DNA of 64,000 nt from Candidatus Phyllobacterium onerii (GTDB taxonomy: Bacteria; Pseudomonadota; Alphaproteobacteria; Rhizobiales; Rhizobiaceae). The DNA is taken from assembly GCF_028331445.1 (NCBI RefSeq), contig NZ_JAQMHX010000002.1, positions 186,001-250,000 of the forward strand, written 5' to 3'. This document shows, one piece after another, positions 14,972-23,135 of this stretch. Position numbers and translations under genes: made by a program. The notes beneath the pieces were generated by a model. It worked only from the letters and a program-made list of their open reading frames with translations, had not been told where the DNA came from and searched no databases. The first letter of the stretch is position 1. The number at the start of each line of letters is the position of its first letter.

Positions 14972-16708
14972 ATGACATCAATCGACACAGCGCCCCTTTT
15001 GTCCGAGCGATCCCTGCGCAGGGCACGATTGATGTCGGGACTGATCCTTTTGGTCTTCGTGACATTGCATCTTGCCAATCACGCACTGAACCTGATCTCT
15101 CTGGATGCTGCGGAAAAAGGCCGGCTGTGGTTCACCGCCCTCTGGCGCAATCCGGTCGGCACCGTCCTGCTTTATGGCTCGGTTCTCGTTCACATCGCAC
15201 TTGTCATGCGTTCACTCTATCGGCGCCGCACCCTCGTCATGCCATTTCGGGAAGCGCTGCAGATTGTTCTCGGCCTTCTTATCCCGCTGTTGATCATTGA
15301 ACATGTCGTTGCAACACGCATCAGCTCGCAAATCATGGGTACGCCGGACGTCTATGCGTTTGTCATCCGCTCGCTATGGATCAACGCACCGATGAACGGT
15401 TTGCGCCAATCGATTGCCCTCGTCGTGGTCTGGACGCATGGCTGTATAGGAGTTCATTTCTGGCTGCGCTATCGGCCGTGGTACGACAAGGTCGCCCCGT
15501 TCCTTTTGACCTTTGCCATTCTCTTGCCGGTGCTGGCCCTGCTTGGATTTGCCAGTACGGGGCGCCTACTCGCCAGCGAGCCACCGCAATCCAGCAGCGG
15601 CTACGGCCCGGCGGGGGCTAGCACCGGTTACGGCGGTTCGAAGAGCGATGACGCCGCAATGTCGTTTGCAACGACCGCAGTGCGCAAGGAACGGGTGCAG
15701 ATGACGAAATACGCGCTCTATGGCGGATTTGCCGGCACATTGCTGACTGTTTTTGCCATGCGCGCACGGCGCAGCCGGCGCGAACGGACAGACCAGATCG
15801 AAATCCGTTATCCGGAGGGGCAAATCGTCAACGTTCCGCGCGGCTTCAGTGTGCTTGAAGCGAGCCGGCTCGGGGGGATCCCGCATTATGCGGTCTGCGG
15901 TGGCAAGGGCCGCTGCTCGACCTGCCGTGTCCAGGTCGTTGAGGGTGCGGCATCGCTGCCGAAACCTGAATCAACCGAACTGACAACGCTCCGCCGCATC
16001 AACGCAGATCCCGGCGTGCGCCTCGCCTGCCAGTTGCGGCCGCTACACGACATCAGCGTCGTTCCGCTGCTTGTGCCAACGACGGAAGGCGCGCTTCCCG
16101 TCGGCAGCCAGCAAATCAATCCCGGACGCGAACAGGAAATCGTCATTCTCTTTTGCGATATCCGCAGCTTCACCATGCTGACCGAGGCCCAGCTTCCCTA
16201 CGATATCGTCTTCCTGCTCAATCGTTATTTTGCCATTGTCGGTCAGGCGGTCGAGCACGCCGGGGGACGTCTCGACAAATTCATCGGCGATGGTGCCATG
16301 GCACTCTTCGGCCTGAAAGGTTCTCCCGAAGACGCCTGCCGCAACGCGCTCAAGGCAGCCGCCAGGATCGTCAGCGAAATAGAACGGCTCAATGATGAAT
16401 TGTCCGCCGAACTTTCCATGCCGCTTCGTGTTGCCATCGGCATCCACAGCGGTCCGGCCATTGTCGGTGCGATGGGTTATGGCAATGTGAAGAACCTCAC
16501 CGCCATCGGCGATACGGTCAATGTTGCCAGCCGGCTGGAAACCATCGCCAAGGAGCTCGACTCCACGCTGGTCGTGTCGGAACCAACCATCCAGTTGGCC
16601 GGTTCCGACACCGCCAATCTCGAAAGCCAGGAAATCTCCATTCGCGGCCGGGCAGAACCACTGCGTGTCTATATCATTCACCAGGAATTGACTGCGAGGT
16701 TTGTCTGA
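14972..16708 (+). CDS. Membrane adenylyl cyclase with [2Fe-2S] ferredoxin domain (class III)
   Basis: 578 residues in three parts. Residues 20-265 hold about six membrane helices with histidines in or near them (H33, H37, H74, H111 and a pair near 157-162), resembling a succinate-dehydrogenase-type diheme cytochrome b anchor. Residues 275-365 are a plant-type ferredoxin domain with C-G-G-K-G-R-C-S-T-C and a fourth Cys in L-A-C-Q-L. From about 385 a class III cyclase domain has both metal Asp motifs (F-C-D-I-R-S and I-G-D-G), the adenine-binding Lys (D-K-F-I-G-D) and Thr in I-G-D-T-V-N, as in class IIIb adenylyl cyclases. The layout recalls the quinone-responsive CyaC of Sinorhizobium meliloti. 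It probably makes cAMP in response to membrane redox state. Confidence 0.92.
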   Translation: MTSIDTAPLLSERSLRRARLMSGLILLVFVTLHLANHALNLISLDAAEKGRLWFTALWRNPVGTVLLYGSVLVHIALVMRSLYRRRTLVMPFREALQIVLGLLIPLLIIEHVVATRISSQIMGTPDVYAFVIRSLWINAPMNGLRQSIALVVVWTHGCIGVHFWLRYRPWYDKVAPFLLTFAILLPVLALLGFASTGRLLASEPPQSSSGYGPAGASTGYGGSKSDDAAMSFATTAVRKERVQMTKYALYGGFAGTLLTVFAMRARRSRRERTDQIEIRYPEGQIVNVPRGFSVLEASRLGGIPHYAVCGGKGRCSTCRVQVVEGAASLPKPESTELTTLRRINADPGVRLACQLRPLHDISVVPLLVPTTEGALPVGSQQINPGREQEIVILFCDIRSFTMLTEAQLPYDIVFLLNRYFAIVGQAVEHAGGRLDKFIGDGAMALFGLKGSPEDACRNALKAAARIVSEIERLNDELSAELSMPLRVAIGIHSGPAIVGAMGYGNVKNLTAIGDTVNVASRLETIAKELDSTLVVSEPTIQLAGSDTANLESQEISIRGRAEPLRVYIIHQELTARFV

Positions 16709-16789
16709 TCCGGGCAGTTGGCCAGGACGTGTCCGGGCTTTACATGTCTCGGCATTGCGCTAGGAGTGATGTTGGGTAGGGCTCAATCA

Positions 16790-17662
16790 ATGCTGGACAC
16801 AAAATCGATCCGCCGCCATCTTAGAAAAGCCAGAAATAATCTGGCTTCCAGGCTTTTCGACACGCGCTACGGTCGGAATTTGTTGATCAATTCGCTTGGC
16901 CCCCGTGTTCAAACGATGACACTCGATTGCGGCGATCACGTCATGAGTTTTTCGCCCGGCGATTATATCGGCAAGAAAATTTTCCGGAAGGGTCACTTCG
17001 AGCGCGAGCATGTGGACCGGCTGCTTGATATATTAAAGGAACGCAGTCTGCTGCGCCAAGGCACCACGCTGCTCGAGCTTGGCGGAAATATCGGCAGCCA
17101 AACCGTCTATTTTGCCCTGAGCGGGCAGTTCGCCCGCATTGTCAGTGTCGAACCGGATCCGCGCAATTTCGATTTGCTTCGCACCAATGTCACGCAGAAC
17201 GGGCTGGAGGATTGTGTAATCCTGGTCAATTGCGCCGCTGGAGCGAACGCGGGCGAGATCGACTTCTTTCAGCATCAGAGCAATCATGGCAAGAGCAGCG
17301 CCACCCGGCACAATACATCCGATAGCAAGATTGTCGTTCCGGTCAGGCCGGTCGGTTCAATCCTTAACGAAGCTGCAATAAATCCCGATGACGTCGGTCT
17401 GATTTGGATGGATATCGAAGGATACGAACCTTTCGCCTGCCACTCCATGCAAGCCCTGTTCGCCCGCAAGATCCCACTTTACATGGAATTTTCGCCGACA
17501 TTTTACGGACCGGACCAATCCACCGCCTTCGTGCAATTTCTTGCAGGATTCTACGAGGATTGCCTGATTTTCCGGGAGGATGACGGTACACCGGCGAAGG
17601 TCAGGGAAATTCCCATCACCGAAAAACAGTTTGACGTTCTGTTATTCGACGCGGCGATATAG
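16790..17662 (+). CDS. FkbM-family methyltransferase
   Basis: About 290 residues from ATG 16790. An ATG at 16769 with a very close AGGAG, or the full frame from 16718, are alternatives. The SAM-binding region shows L-L-E-L-G-G-N-I-G-S-Q-T near residue 92 and V-E-P-D-P-R-N-F near 117. The D-I-E-G-Y-E motif near 205 is diagnostic of FkbM proteins, which O-methylate sugars or polyketides. The gene follows the cyclase and ends 21 bases inside the convergent small methyltransferase. Methylation of the glycan built by the neighbouring glycosyltransferases is the likely role; the acceptor is not known. Confidence 0.85.
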   Translation: MLDTKSIRRHLRKARNNLASRLFDTRYGRNLLINSLGPRVQTMTLDCGDHVMSFSPGDYIGKKIFRKGHFEREHVDRLLDILKERSLLRQGTTLLELGGNIGSQTVYFALSGQFARIVSVEPDPRNFDLLRTNVTQNGLEDCVILVNCAAGANAGEIDFFQHQSNHGKSSATRHNTSDSKIVVPVRPVGSILNEAAINPDDVGLIWMDIEGYEPFACHSMQALFARKIPLYMEFSPTFYGPDQSTAFVQFLAGFYEDCLIFREDDGTPAKVREIPITEKQFDVLLFDAAI

Positions 17663-18124
17663 GAAGTAGCGGCCCTTCTTGACGGTGTGTGGCAGCGGCA
17701 GGCTTTCAAGCTGCGGATGGCTGAGTTCGAGCCCGCTGGCGACGATGCCATTCGGGGCAAGCAGCGCTGCTGCCAATTGCGGCAGCCATGTCAGGGTTAT
17801 GGCATCCTTCTCCGCATAGCCTGTCCCGATATCCACATGCACAAGAGCAGCGTTGATACCAGCGAACTGCTGCGCGGTCTCACGTATTTCGCCGACAATC
17901 AGATTTTCCGGTTCAGGGGTCGAGGTCTTGTGGGAACCGACGGCCCTGTCGAAAGCGATGATCTTGCGTTCTGGAAACTGGGCTCGCAAATGATCGAAGG
18001 TGCGACCGTTGCCAAGGCCAAGCTCGAGTACCGGCCCATGCAACTCCCTCACCTTCTCGCCAATGTGATTGAGAACATCGCGCTGTGCCGTCATACGGCG
18101 GATGAAGCTGTCGAGACGACTCAT
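17642..18124 (-). CDS. Small class I SAM-dependent methyltransferase
   Basis: About 160 residues from the ATG giving M-S-R-L-D-S-F-I-R-R; the frame opens 11 codons upstream. It has a clear SAM motif I (V-L-E-L-G-L-G-N-G-R-T near residue 32) and an acidic motif II (I-A-F-D-R-A). It is smaller than most and lacks an obvious substrate-binding domain. Its 3' end overlaps the FkbM gene by 21 bases, tail to tail. Substrate unknown. It is the last gene before the plasmid replication operon, with an 80-bp gap to repC. Confidence 0.8.
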   Translation of the reverse strand: MSRLDSFIRRMTAQRDVLNHIGEKVRELHGPVLELGLGNGRTFDHLRAQFPERKIIAFDRAVGSHKTSTPEPENLIVGEIRETAQQFAGINAALVHVDIGTGYAEKDAITLTWLPQLAAALLAPNGIVASGLELSHPQLESLPLPHTVKKGRYFLYRRVE

Positions 18125-18239
18125 AAAATTCCATGTCCGTGATTCTGTGCAGATCATGCGGGCTTAGCACCGGATCGAGGCAAGGTCGATGCCTGGCATG
18201 CCGCGGGGACCATCAAGCTTTTGTTAACCATCGTTTTTT

Positions 18240-19520
18240 TCACCCTGCCCTCGCCTCATGCTGCTTCTGGTTTGCCTTCAACAATCCCATCAGCAAGGGA
18301 CCCGCGGAGAACGAACCGGCACGGGCCTTGTCGGTAAGCGATCGGAGGTAGCCGCCAGGACTCGTGATGGCCTCGCCCTTTTGCAGGATCGCGGCCACGA
18401 CAATTGCCGCTTCATTGGCACCAAAGGTTTCGACCGCCTGGTTCCACGCGTCGGGGCTTATCCCGAGCGTCACCCGAACCAGATTGGCCGTCTGCACCAG
18501 GTCCGGCCAGCCCTCGATGCCGCGCAGGGCGTAATCGACAATGTCCGGGCAAGCCTTCAGGATCAAGCCGAGCGGAAAGGCTTTTGGCGGTAATTTGTTG
18601 CGGGAATGTATCGGGTGGTCGGCCAGCCCGCCATCACCCCTGTCGCTGCTTTCCGCTTCGCTGTCATCGTTCCAGTCAGCTTCGGTATTTGCCCCCTGGT
18701 CTTTTCTAAAGCCGGGTTCAAGTTCAAATGAAGATTCGGGATTTTGATTCTGTATGTGCCGTTCATTTTGAACGTCACTGGCGTTTGATTTTGTATAATT
18801 AACGTGAATTTCCAATAACTTCTCGACATCCAAGCGTAGATCATCCAGCGCTGCGGCCAATGCGTCGAGCCCTGCCCGGTCAAAGCCACGCAACAGGGGT
18901 CGGGCCAAGGGGATAAAACGCTCGCTGATGGCGCTCCAGGGCCCATCCAGTTCCTGCTCCTCGGCAAAAATAATCATCTTGGCAATGTCGCGGCGATGCA
19001 GGCTGATACGTTCCCGCAGCAGGCGTCTTGCCAGCTCCTCGGCGCGGATGGCGGCGGCCAGTTGTTCAAGCTCCCCTGCCCGCGCCACCAGCGGCGTCAG
19101 ATCAAAGCCGAAAGCGGTTTTGACGTCGCCTTCCTGGTCACGGCGCACATAGCGTTTACCGTTGGGGCTGTCGCGGCGGATGATGAGACCGGCCTCGACC
19201 AATGCCGCCAGGTGCCGGCGCAATGTTACCGGCGCCATGCCATGGGCGCGCATCGAAAGTTCGCGGTTGGACGGAAAGACAACGAGATTGCTTTCGCTGT
19301 CGAGTTCTCCCGGCTTGTGAAAGCTCATTAGCGCATGCAGCACCGCCAGCGACCGATCGGATACACCAAGAGCCGGGCGCGCCTCGGTGATCATACGGAA
19401 CAATTTCCACTTGTCGGCGACTAGCGTAGCCGGACAATCGCGCGCCGCAGCCTGTGCCTCCAGCATGGCATGCGACATCGGCCGCCGCCCGAAAGGCGTC
19501 GTTGTGATTTCCCTGTTCAT
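18240..19520 (-). CDS. repC: Plasmid replication initiator RepC
   Basis: About 426 residues from the ATG at 19520, which has GAAGGTGA upstream; a TTG five codons earlier is less likely. The start T-T-P-F-G-R-R-P-M-S is the conserved beginning of RepC in repABC replicons. A winged-helix-like DNA-binding region (M-R-A-H-G-M-A-P-V-T-L-R-R-H near residue 90) follows. The acidic, low-complexity middle coincides with an AT-rich stretch, and the C-terminal domain is conserved. RepC is the limiting initiator, acting at an origin inside its own gene. Its synthesis should be controlled by the antisense RNA in the gap to repB and by RepA/RepB repression. Confidence 0.97.
   Translation of the reverse strand: MNREITTTPFGRRPMSHAMLEAQAAARDCPATLVADKWKLFRMITEARPALGVSDRSLAVLHALMSFHKPGELDSESNLVVFPSNRELSMRAHGMAPVTLRRHLAALVEAGLIIRRDSPNGKRYVRRDQEGDVKTAFGFDLTPLVARAGELEQLAAAIRAEELARRLLRERISLHRRDIAKMIIFAEEQELDGPWSAISERFIPLARPLLRGFDRAGLDALAAALDDLRLDVEKLLEIHVNYTKSNASDVQNERHIQNQNPESSFELEPGFRKDQGANTEADWNDDSEAESSDRGDGGLADHPIHSRNKLPPKAFPLGLILKACPDIVDYALRGIEGWPDLVQTANLVRVTLGISPDAWNQAVETFGANEAAIVVAAILQKGEAITSPGGYLRSLTDKARAGSFSAGPLLMGLLKANQKQHEARAG
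18705..18835. other. AT-rich segment inside repC, putative oriV
   Basis: This stretch is clearly more AT-rich than the rest of repC. It contains two GATTC (GANTC) sites and an inverted repeat GTTCATTTTGAAC at 18761-18773. In studied repABC plasmids the origin lies in an AT-rich patch in the middle of repC; I place it here by analogy only. Confidence 0.45.
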
Positions 19521-19576
19521 AGCTTTCACCTTCAATCAGGCAAAAGAAATCTGCTCGCCGAAACGACGCTTAGTGC

Positions 19577-19605
19577 TTGACAGTGATTCTCGGAAATGCG
19601 ATTCT
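19577..19605 (+). promoter_or_regulatory. Promoter of the repABC antisense RNA
   Basis: A perfect -35 box TTGACA (19577-19582) is followed after 17 bases by GATTCT (19600-19605). It points away from repC towards repB, opposite to repABC transcription. Transcription would start near 19612, just ahead of the terminator hairpin. Confidence 0.75.
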
Positions 19606-19611
19606 CAAGCT

Positions 19612-19661
19612 GCTTAGACTTTGAGAGGGCTTCCGGGACTTGTTTCGGGGGCCTTTTCTTT
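19612..19661 (+). ncRNA. Counter-transcribed antisense RNA of the repABC operon (ctRNA)
   Basis: A short RNA of about 50 nt is predicted between a consensus promoter and a rho-independent terminator. It lies in the repB-repC gap on the strand opposite to the mRNA. Position, size and layout match the incompatibility RNA of other repABC replicons, which pairs with the repB-repC leader. Pairing leads to premature termination or hides the repC start, which sets copy number and incompatibility. The exact 5' end is inferred. Confidence 0.8.
19628..19661 (+). terminator. Rho-independent terminator of the antisense RNA
   Basis: GGCTTCCG (19628-19635) pairs with CGGGGGCC (19646-19653), with two G-T pairs, around a 10-base loop. 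TTTTCTTTT follows. The same hairpin sequence in the repABC mRNA is the target loop of the antisense RNA. Confidence 0.78.
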
Positions 19662-19679
19662 TGTGATCTCTCTCTCCAG

Positions 19680-20687
19680 TTAGAGTTGTCTCATACGCGG
19701 TTCACTCTCCTCGCTGCGAAGATACGCAGCGTAGATTTCCGGCAAATGCGTTATCAGATAGTGGCCGAACTCCGGCGCTGTTGCCTCATCAACGGTCACT
19801 TTCGTCTTGCCATCATTCTGCTCGATCCTGGCAAAGGGCACACCTGCGCTGGATTTGAGCGGGTAGACAGAGGGAGCGGCTTTCCGCTTCGGCGTCAGGC
19901 TTTTCAGGAGCAGCGCAAATCGCGCATCGCTGTCGAGGCGCATGAAGCGCTGCATGTCCACCCGCTCCTTCCAGGAGCCTGGCGTTTCCTGCAGCAGCTG
20001 CGACAGCTGCTCCCAGCGTGGCCGGCCGACCTTGGGTGCAGCACCGACCGCCTGGATCAAATCCAGCGGCAGGGAGTTGGCCACGGCGATCATGGTCGAC
20101 AAATTGCCTTTGTGAACCGACAGTGCCGCCATCAGCGCGTGCCGCTCAATGCCATGCGCCTCAAGCCGGGCCGCGAACAGGGCCCGCTCGATGAAGGACA
20201 GGTCCTTGCGCTCGAGGTTTTCCTTGCCCTGGGCAACGATCAGGTCCTCATCGGAAAGATCGCGCACGATCGCTTTCACCGGGCGGCCGAGAGCCTGCAA
20301 CGCGGCAAGGCGACGATGGCCATAGGCGACCTGATAGCGATCAGCGTCTTGCGGGCTGGGCCTGACCAGGATCGGAACCTGTTGACCGTGCTCCGCAATG
20401 CTTGCCTTCAGTTCCTCGAAATCCACCGTATCGAGATCATCAAGGCGGTCGCGAATGAACGAGACATCGACCAGACCAGGCTCGATGTCGATAACGTATT
20501 CGCCGGACTGGAGCTGGGCGCGCAGAGCCTGCGCATCCTCGGCATCGTCCGAAAGGCTTTGCAGCGACAGCCCCATGGCTTTCAGCGAGCCGGACTTCTG
20601 CGCCGGTTTCGCCAGGCGATGCTCGTTCTGCGACGCCTCGTTGATCGGCGTCATCATGGCTTTCAACGCGTCTCGGCGTTTGTTCAT
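19680..20687 (-). CDS. repB: Plasmid partition protein RepB (ParB family)
   Basis: 335 residues from the ATG at 20687, which forms an ATGA overlap with the repA stop; the frame itself opens five codons earlier. The ParB nuclease-like N-domain is visible (V-A-Y-G-H-R-R-L-A-A-L near residue 126). A helix-turn-helix region with L-S-F-I-E-R-A-L-F-A follows. RepB binds centromere sites (parS) and, with RepA, segregates the replicon; it also helps repress the operon. I found no convincing 16-bp parS palindrome in the operon by eye. Confidence 0.96.
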   Translation of the reverse strand: MNKRRDALKAMMTPINEASQNEHRLAKPAQKSGSLKAMGLSLQSLSDDAEDAQALRAQLQSGEYVIDIEPGLVDVSFIRDRLDDLDTVDFEELKASIAEHGQQVPILVRPSPQDADRYQVAYGHRRLAALQALGRPVKAIVRDLSDEDLIVAQGKENLERKDLSFIERALFAARLEAHGIERHALMAALSVHKGNLSTMIAVANSLPLDLIQAVGAAPKVGRPRWEQLSQLLQETPGSWKERVDMQRFMRLDSDARFALLLKSLTPKRKAAPSVYPLKSSAGVPFARIEQNDGKTKVTVDEATAPEFGHYLITHLPEIYAAYLRSEESEPRMRQL

Positions 20688-21907
20688 GGCGACCTGCCCC
20701 ATGCTTCGCGCACCAGATCCTCGATCTCCAGATTGACCGCATTGAGCGCTTCGATGGCGCGGTCATAGGTGGCGCGGGTGAAAAATTCGCGGCCGACCTC
20801 ATAGAGCGTCTGTTTGGTCAGCCCCGCATCGGAAATGGCCGTCGATTTCAGCAAGGCGTTGGTCAAAACGCGCTCGCCGAACAGGCTCTTCATCAGGCCG
20901 ACGATCTGTCCTTGCGGACCGTCGCTCGGTTCATAACGGGTAATGACGTAGCGGAAGAAATCATAATCCGCATCGCCGCCCGCCTGCTCCACCACATCGA
21001 GCAAGCCAGCTGTCATGTGCAAAAACTGCGACATGGACGCTACGTCGAGCATTTGCGGATGGATGGTGACAAGAACGCTGCGCGCCGCGCACAGTGCCGA
21101 TAGCGTCAGGAAGCCCAGCGATGGCGGGCAGTCGAGCACGACCACATCGTAGCGGTCATCGACTGTCGCCAGCGCCGCGGCAATGCGCGAGAAGAACAGC
21201 CGCTCGGCACCACGGCGTTTTTCAGCAAGGATGCGCGGCGTGTCGTGCTCGAATTCCTGCAGTTCCAGATTACCCGGAATGATATCGAGTCCATGAAAAT
21301 ACGTCTTGCGGATAATGTCGGCGAGGGGACGCTGCTGATCGTCATAGCGGATCGCACCATAGATCGTGTCATTGTCTTCCAGATCGAATTCCGGCTGGAT
21401 TCCGAACAGGGCTGACAGCGATGCCTGCGGATCGAGATCGATCGCCAGCGTCCGATAACCGCGCATGGCAAAGTACTGCGCGACATGAGCCGCTGTCGTC
21501 GTCTTGCCGGAACCACCTTTGAAGTTGGTGACGGCAATGACCTGCATATGCTCATTACCCTGGCGAACGGGCAGATAGCTTTTCTTCGACTTGGCCAGAT
21601 GGCGGCGGATTTCATGCACCTGCTCAAGCGAATAGAGCCTGCGCCCGCCGGACGTCTTTTCCGCCTCGGGACCCTCGCCCGCCAACGACAAATGCCTGAT
21701 ATAAGCGTCGGTGATGCCGATGAGCTTGGCGGCCTCGCCGGAGGTGAATTTGCGCAATTCCTTTACGGCTGTCGGCGGAAAAGCGCGCGAGCGCAACTCT
21801 TGCAATTGGGCGCTGAGCAGGTCAGCATCCGCCTCGATCAGACGCGTCAGCGAGCGCACCTTCTTCCCGGTCCGGTGACTCTGGTCTTTTTCAGCTGGAG
21901 ACAACAT
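20684..21907 (-). CDS. repA: Plasmid partition ATPase RepA (ParA family)
   Basis: 407 residues, normal length for RepA. An N-terminal helix-turn-helix region of MerR/ParA type (residues 40-90) precedes the deviant Walker A motif F-K-G-G-S-G-K-T-T-T near residue 131. Then come the Walker A' partner (D-L-D-P-Q-A-S) and Walker B (V-V-L-D-C-P-P-S). RepA is the partition motor and, with ADP or RepB, represses its own promoter. It is the first gene of the operon and is coupled to repB by a 4-base overlap. Confidence 0.97.
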   Translation of the reverse strand: MLSPAEKDQSHRTGKKVRSLTRLIEADADLLSAQLQELRSRAFPPTAVKELRKFTSGEAAKLIGITDAYIRHLSLAGEGPEAEKTSGGRRLYSLEQVHEIRRHLAKSKKSYLPVRQGNEHMQVIAVTNFKGGSGKTTTAAHVAQYFAMRGYRTLAIDLDPQASLSALFGIQPEFDLEDNDTIYGAIRYDDQQRPLADIIRKTYFHGLDIIPGNLELQEFEHDTPRILAEKRRGAERLFFSRIAAALATVDDRYDVVVLDCPPSLGFLTLSALCAARSVLVTIHPQMLDVASMSQFLHMTAGLLDVVEQAGGDADYDFFRYVITRYEPSDGPQGQIVGLMKSLFGERVLTNALLKSTAISDAGLTKQTLYEVGREFFTRATYDRAIEALNAVNLEIEDLVREAWGRSP

Positions 21908-22295
21908 ACACGCTCTAAATCCAATTTCTGAGATTAAAGCGTAAATTCAACTGAGTCTGCGTGAGTCGTCAAGCAATTAAAGGTTAACGCCTGTGCACGG
22001 CTTTATAGTTCCGCCTCCATCGCGGGCAGCATGCGTTCTGATGAAGCCGCACGCGGACCCATACCTGTGTTTCCTCACGGTGGCCACTCAATCGGCTGGC
22101 ATGGATCAACAGGCGATCGTTGAGCATGCAAGTCTGAAAAGATGCCTCGCCTTCATAGGGTTGCCACCCGTGTTCAAGCATCGCCTTGATTGGTGGCGCT
22201 GGTCAGACGGGCTGGCATTACCACCTTGAGAGTGCTTTCCAATGCACGTTGCTGCCCGTCGCTTGCCAATCCTTGGCCAATCCACCTCAAATGGT
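21908..22295. promoter_or_regulatory. repA upstream region, 388 bp without a convincing gene
   Basis: This gap separates repA from the end of the amino-acid transporter operon and must hold the repABC promoter and operator. On the minus strand TTGACG (21972-21967) is a possible -35 with only weak -10 candidates 17 bases on. Two direct GACTCA repeats 10 bases apart lie between them and could be part of a RepA site. Short open frames on both strands (60-78 codons) look accidental or are remnants; I recognise none. Confidence 0.4.
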
Positions 22296-23135
22296 TCAGT
22301 TCGACACCAGATCCGCACCGAACCATTTGAGGCTGATCGCTTTCAGCGAACCATCCGCTTCAATTGCTTCGATAGCACCATTGAAGCGTTCGGCAAGTTC
22401 CCTGTCCTGATTGCGCAAGCCGATGCCGATACCTGGGCCGAAGAGGCCGCCCGAAATTCTGGGGCCGTAGAGCGCCGCCACCGCACCGTCCTTGGACTCC
22501 AGAAAAGCCTTCCAGACGGAATAGTCTGCCAATCCAGCATCAATGCGGCCTGCAACCAGATCAAGATTGAGATTATCCTGTTTGTCGTATGTGCGGATTT
22601 CAACCGTATCGCCAAAATACTCGCGGACGAATGCTTCGGCGTTCGTCGATCCCTGCACGCCGATGATTTTTCCTTTGAGCTTGTCCTTCAGGGCTTGCAG
22701 AATGCCTCTCTCCTCTTCCACTTGCGACGAGAGATTGACTTTCAAATGGCTGGCCATCTCCGCAAGACCGAGCGACTTTCTGACAACGAAGTAATTGGAG
22801 GTCAGGGCGTAGGGTTTGGAGAAGGCAATAACCTGCTTTCTTTTTTCGGTGATCGACATTCCGGCCATGATGGCATCGAACTTGCCGACGTTCAGAGCGG
22901 GAATGATACCGTCCCATGCCTGCGTCGCAAATTCGCATGTTAATTTGGCCCGCTGACAAAGCGCCGTGCCGACATCGATGTCAAAACCTTGCGGTTTTCC
23001 AGATGTGTCGACGGAATTCCAGGGTGGAAATGCGCCTTCCGTGGCGATTTTGATCGTTTTGCCCTCCTGCGCGCTCGCCTGCCCGAATATCAGGGCAGCG
23101 AGAAGGAAAGCCAGTGGTAGTTTGAACCTATTCAT
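22296..23135 (-). CDS. Polar amino acid ABC transporter substrate-binding protein
   Basis: 279 residues with a cleavable signal peptide (L-A-F-L-L-A-A-L-I-F-G-Q-A-S-A at the N-terminus). The family 3 periplasmic binding fold is shown by I-A-T-E-G-A-F-P-P-W-N near residue 30, G-F-D-I-D-V-G-T-A-L-C near 48, and the D-A-I-M-A-G-M-S-I-T-E-K-R hinge block near 86-98. It matches lysine/arginine/ornithine- or opine-binding proteins (ArgT/OccT type). It is the last gene of a five-gene operon; its ATG overlaps the racemase-like gene's stop by 4 bases. Confidence 0.93.
   Translation of the reverse strand: MNRFKLPLAFLLAALIFGQASAQEGKTIKIATEGAFPPWNSVDTSGKPQGFDIDVGTALCQRAKLTCEFATQAWDGIIPALNVGKFDAIMAGMSITEKRKQVIAFSKPYALTSNYFVVRKSLGLAEMASHLKVNLSSQVEEERGILQALKDKLKGKIIGVQGSTNAEAFVREYFGDTVEIRTYDKQDNLNLDLVAGRIDAGLADYSVWKAFLESKDGAVAALYGPRISGGLFGPGIGIGLRNQDRELAERFNGAIEAIEADGSLKAISLKWFGADLVSN

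Noticed and set aside
18761-18773. GTTCATTTTGAAC palindrome in repC considered as parS
   Set aside because: Odd length and wrong core for the 16-bp parS consensus of repABC plasmids (GTT-N4-GC-N4-AAC); it is only noted as part of the AT-rich segment.
19970-20010. CAGCTG-rich repeats in repB considered as centromere sites
   Set aside because: They encode a Gln/Leu-rich helix in frame and do not form the GTT...AAC palindrome.
19596-20768. 390-codon plus-strand frame opposite repB
   Set aside because: Shadow of repB; starts inside the antisense RNA region and has no domain.
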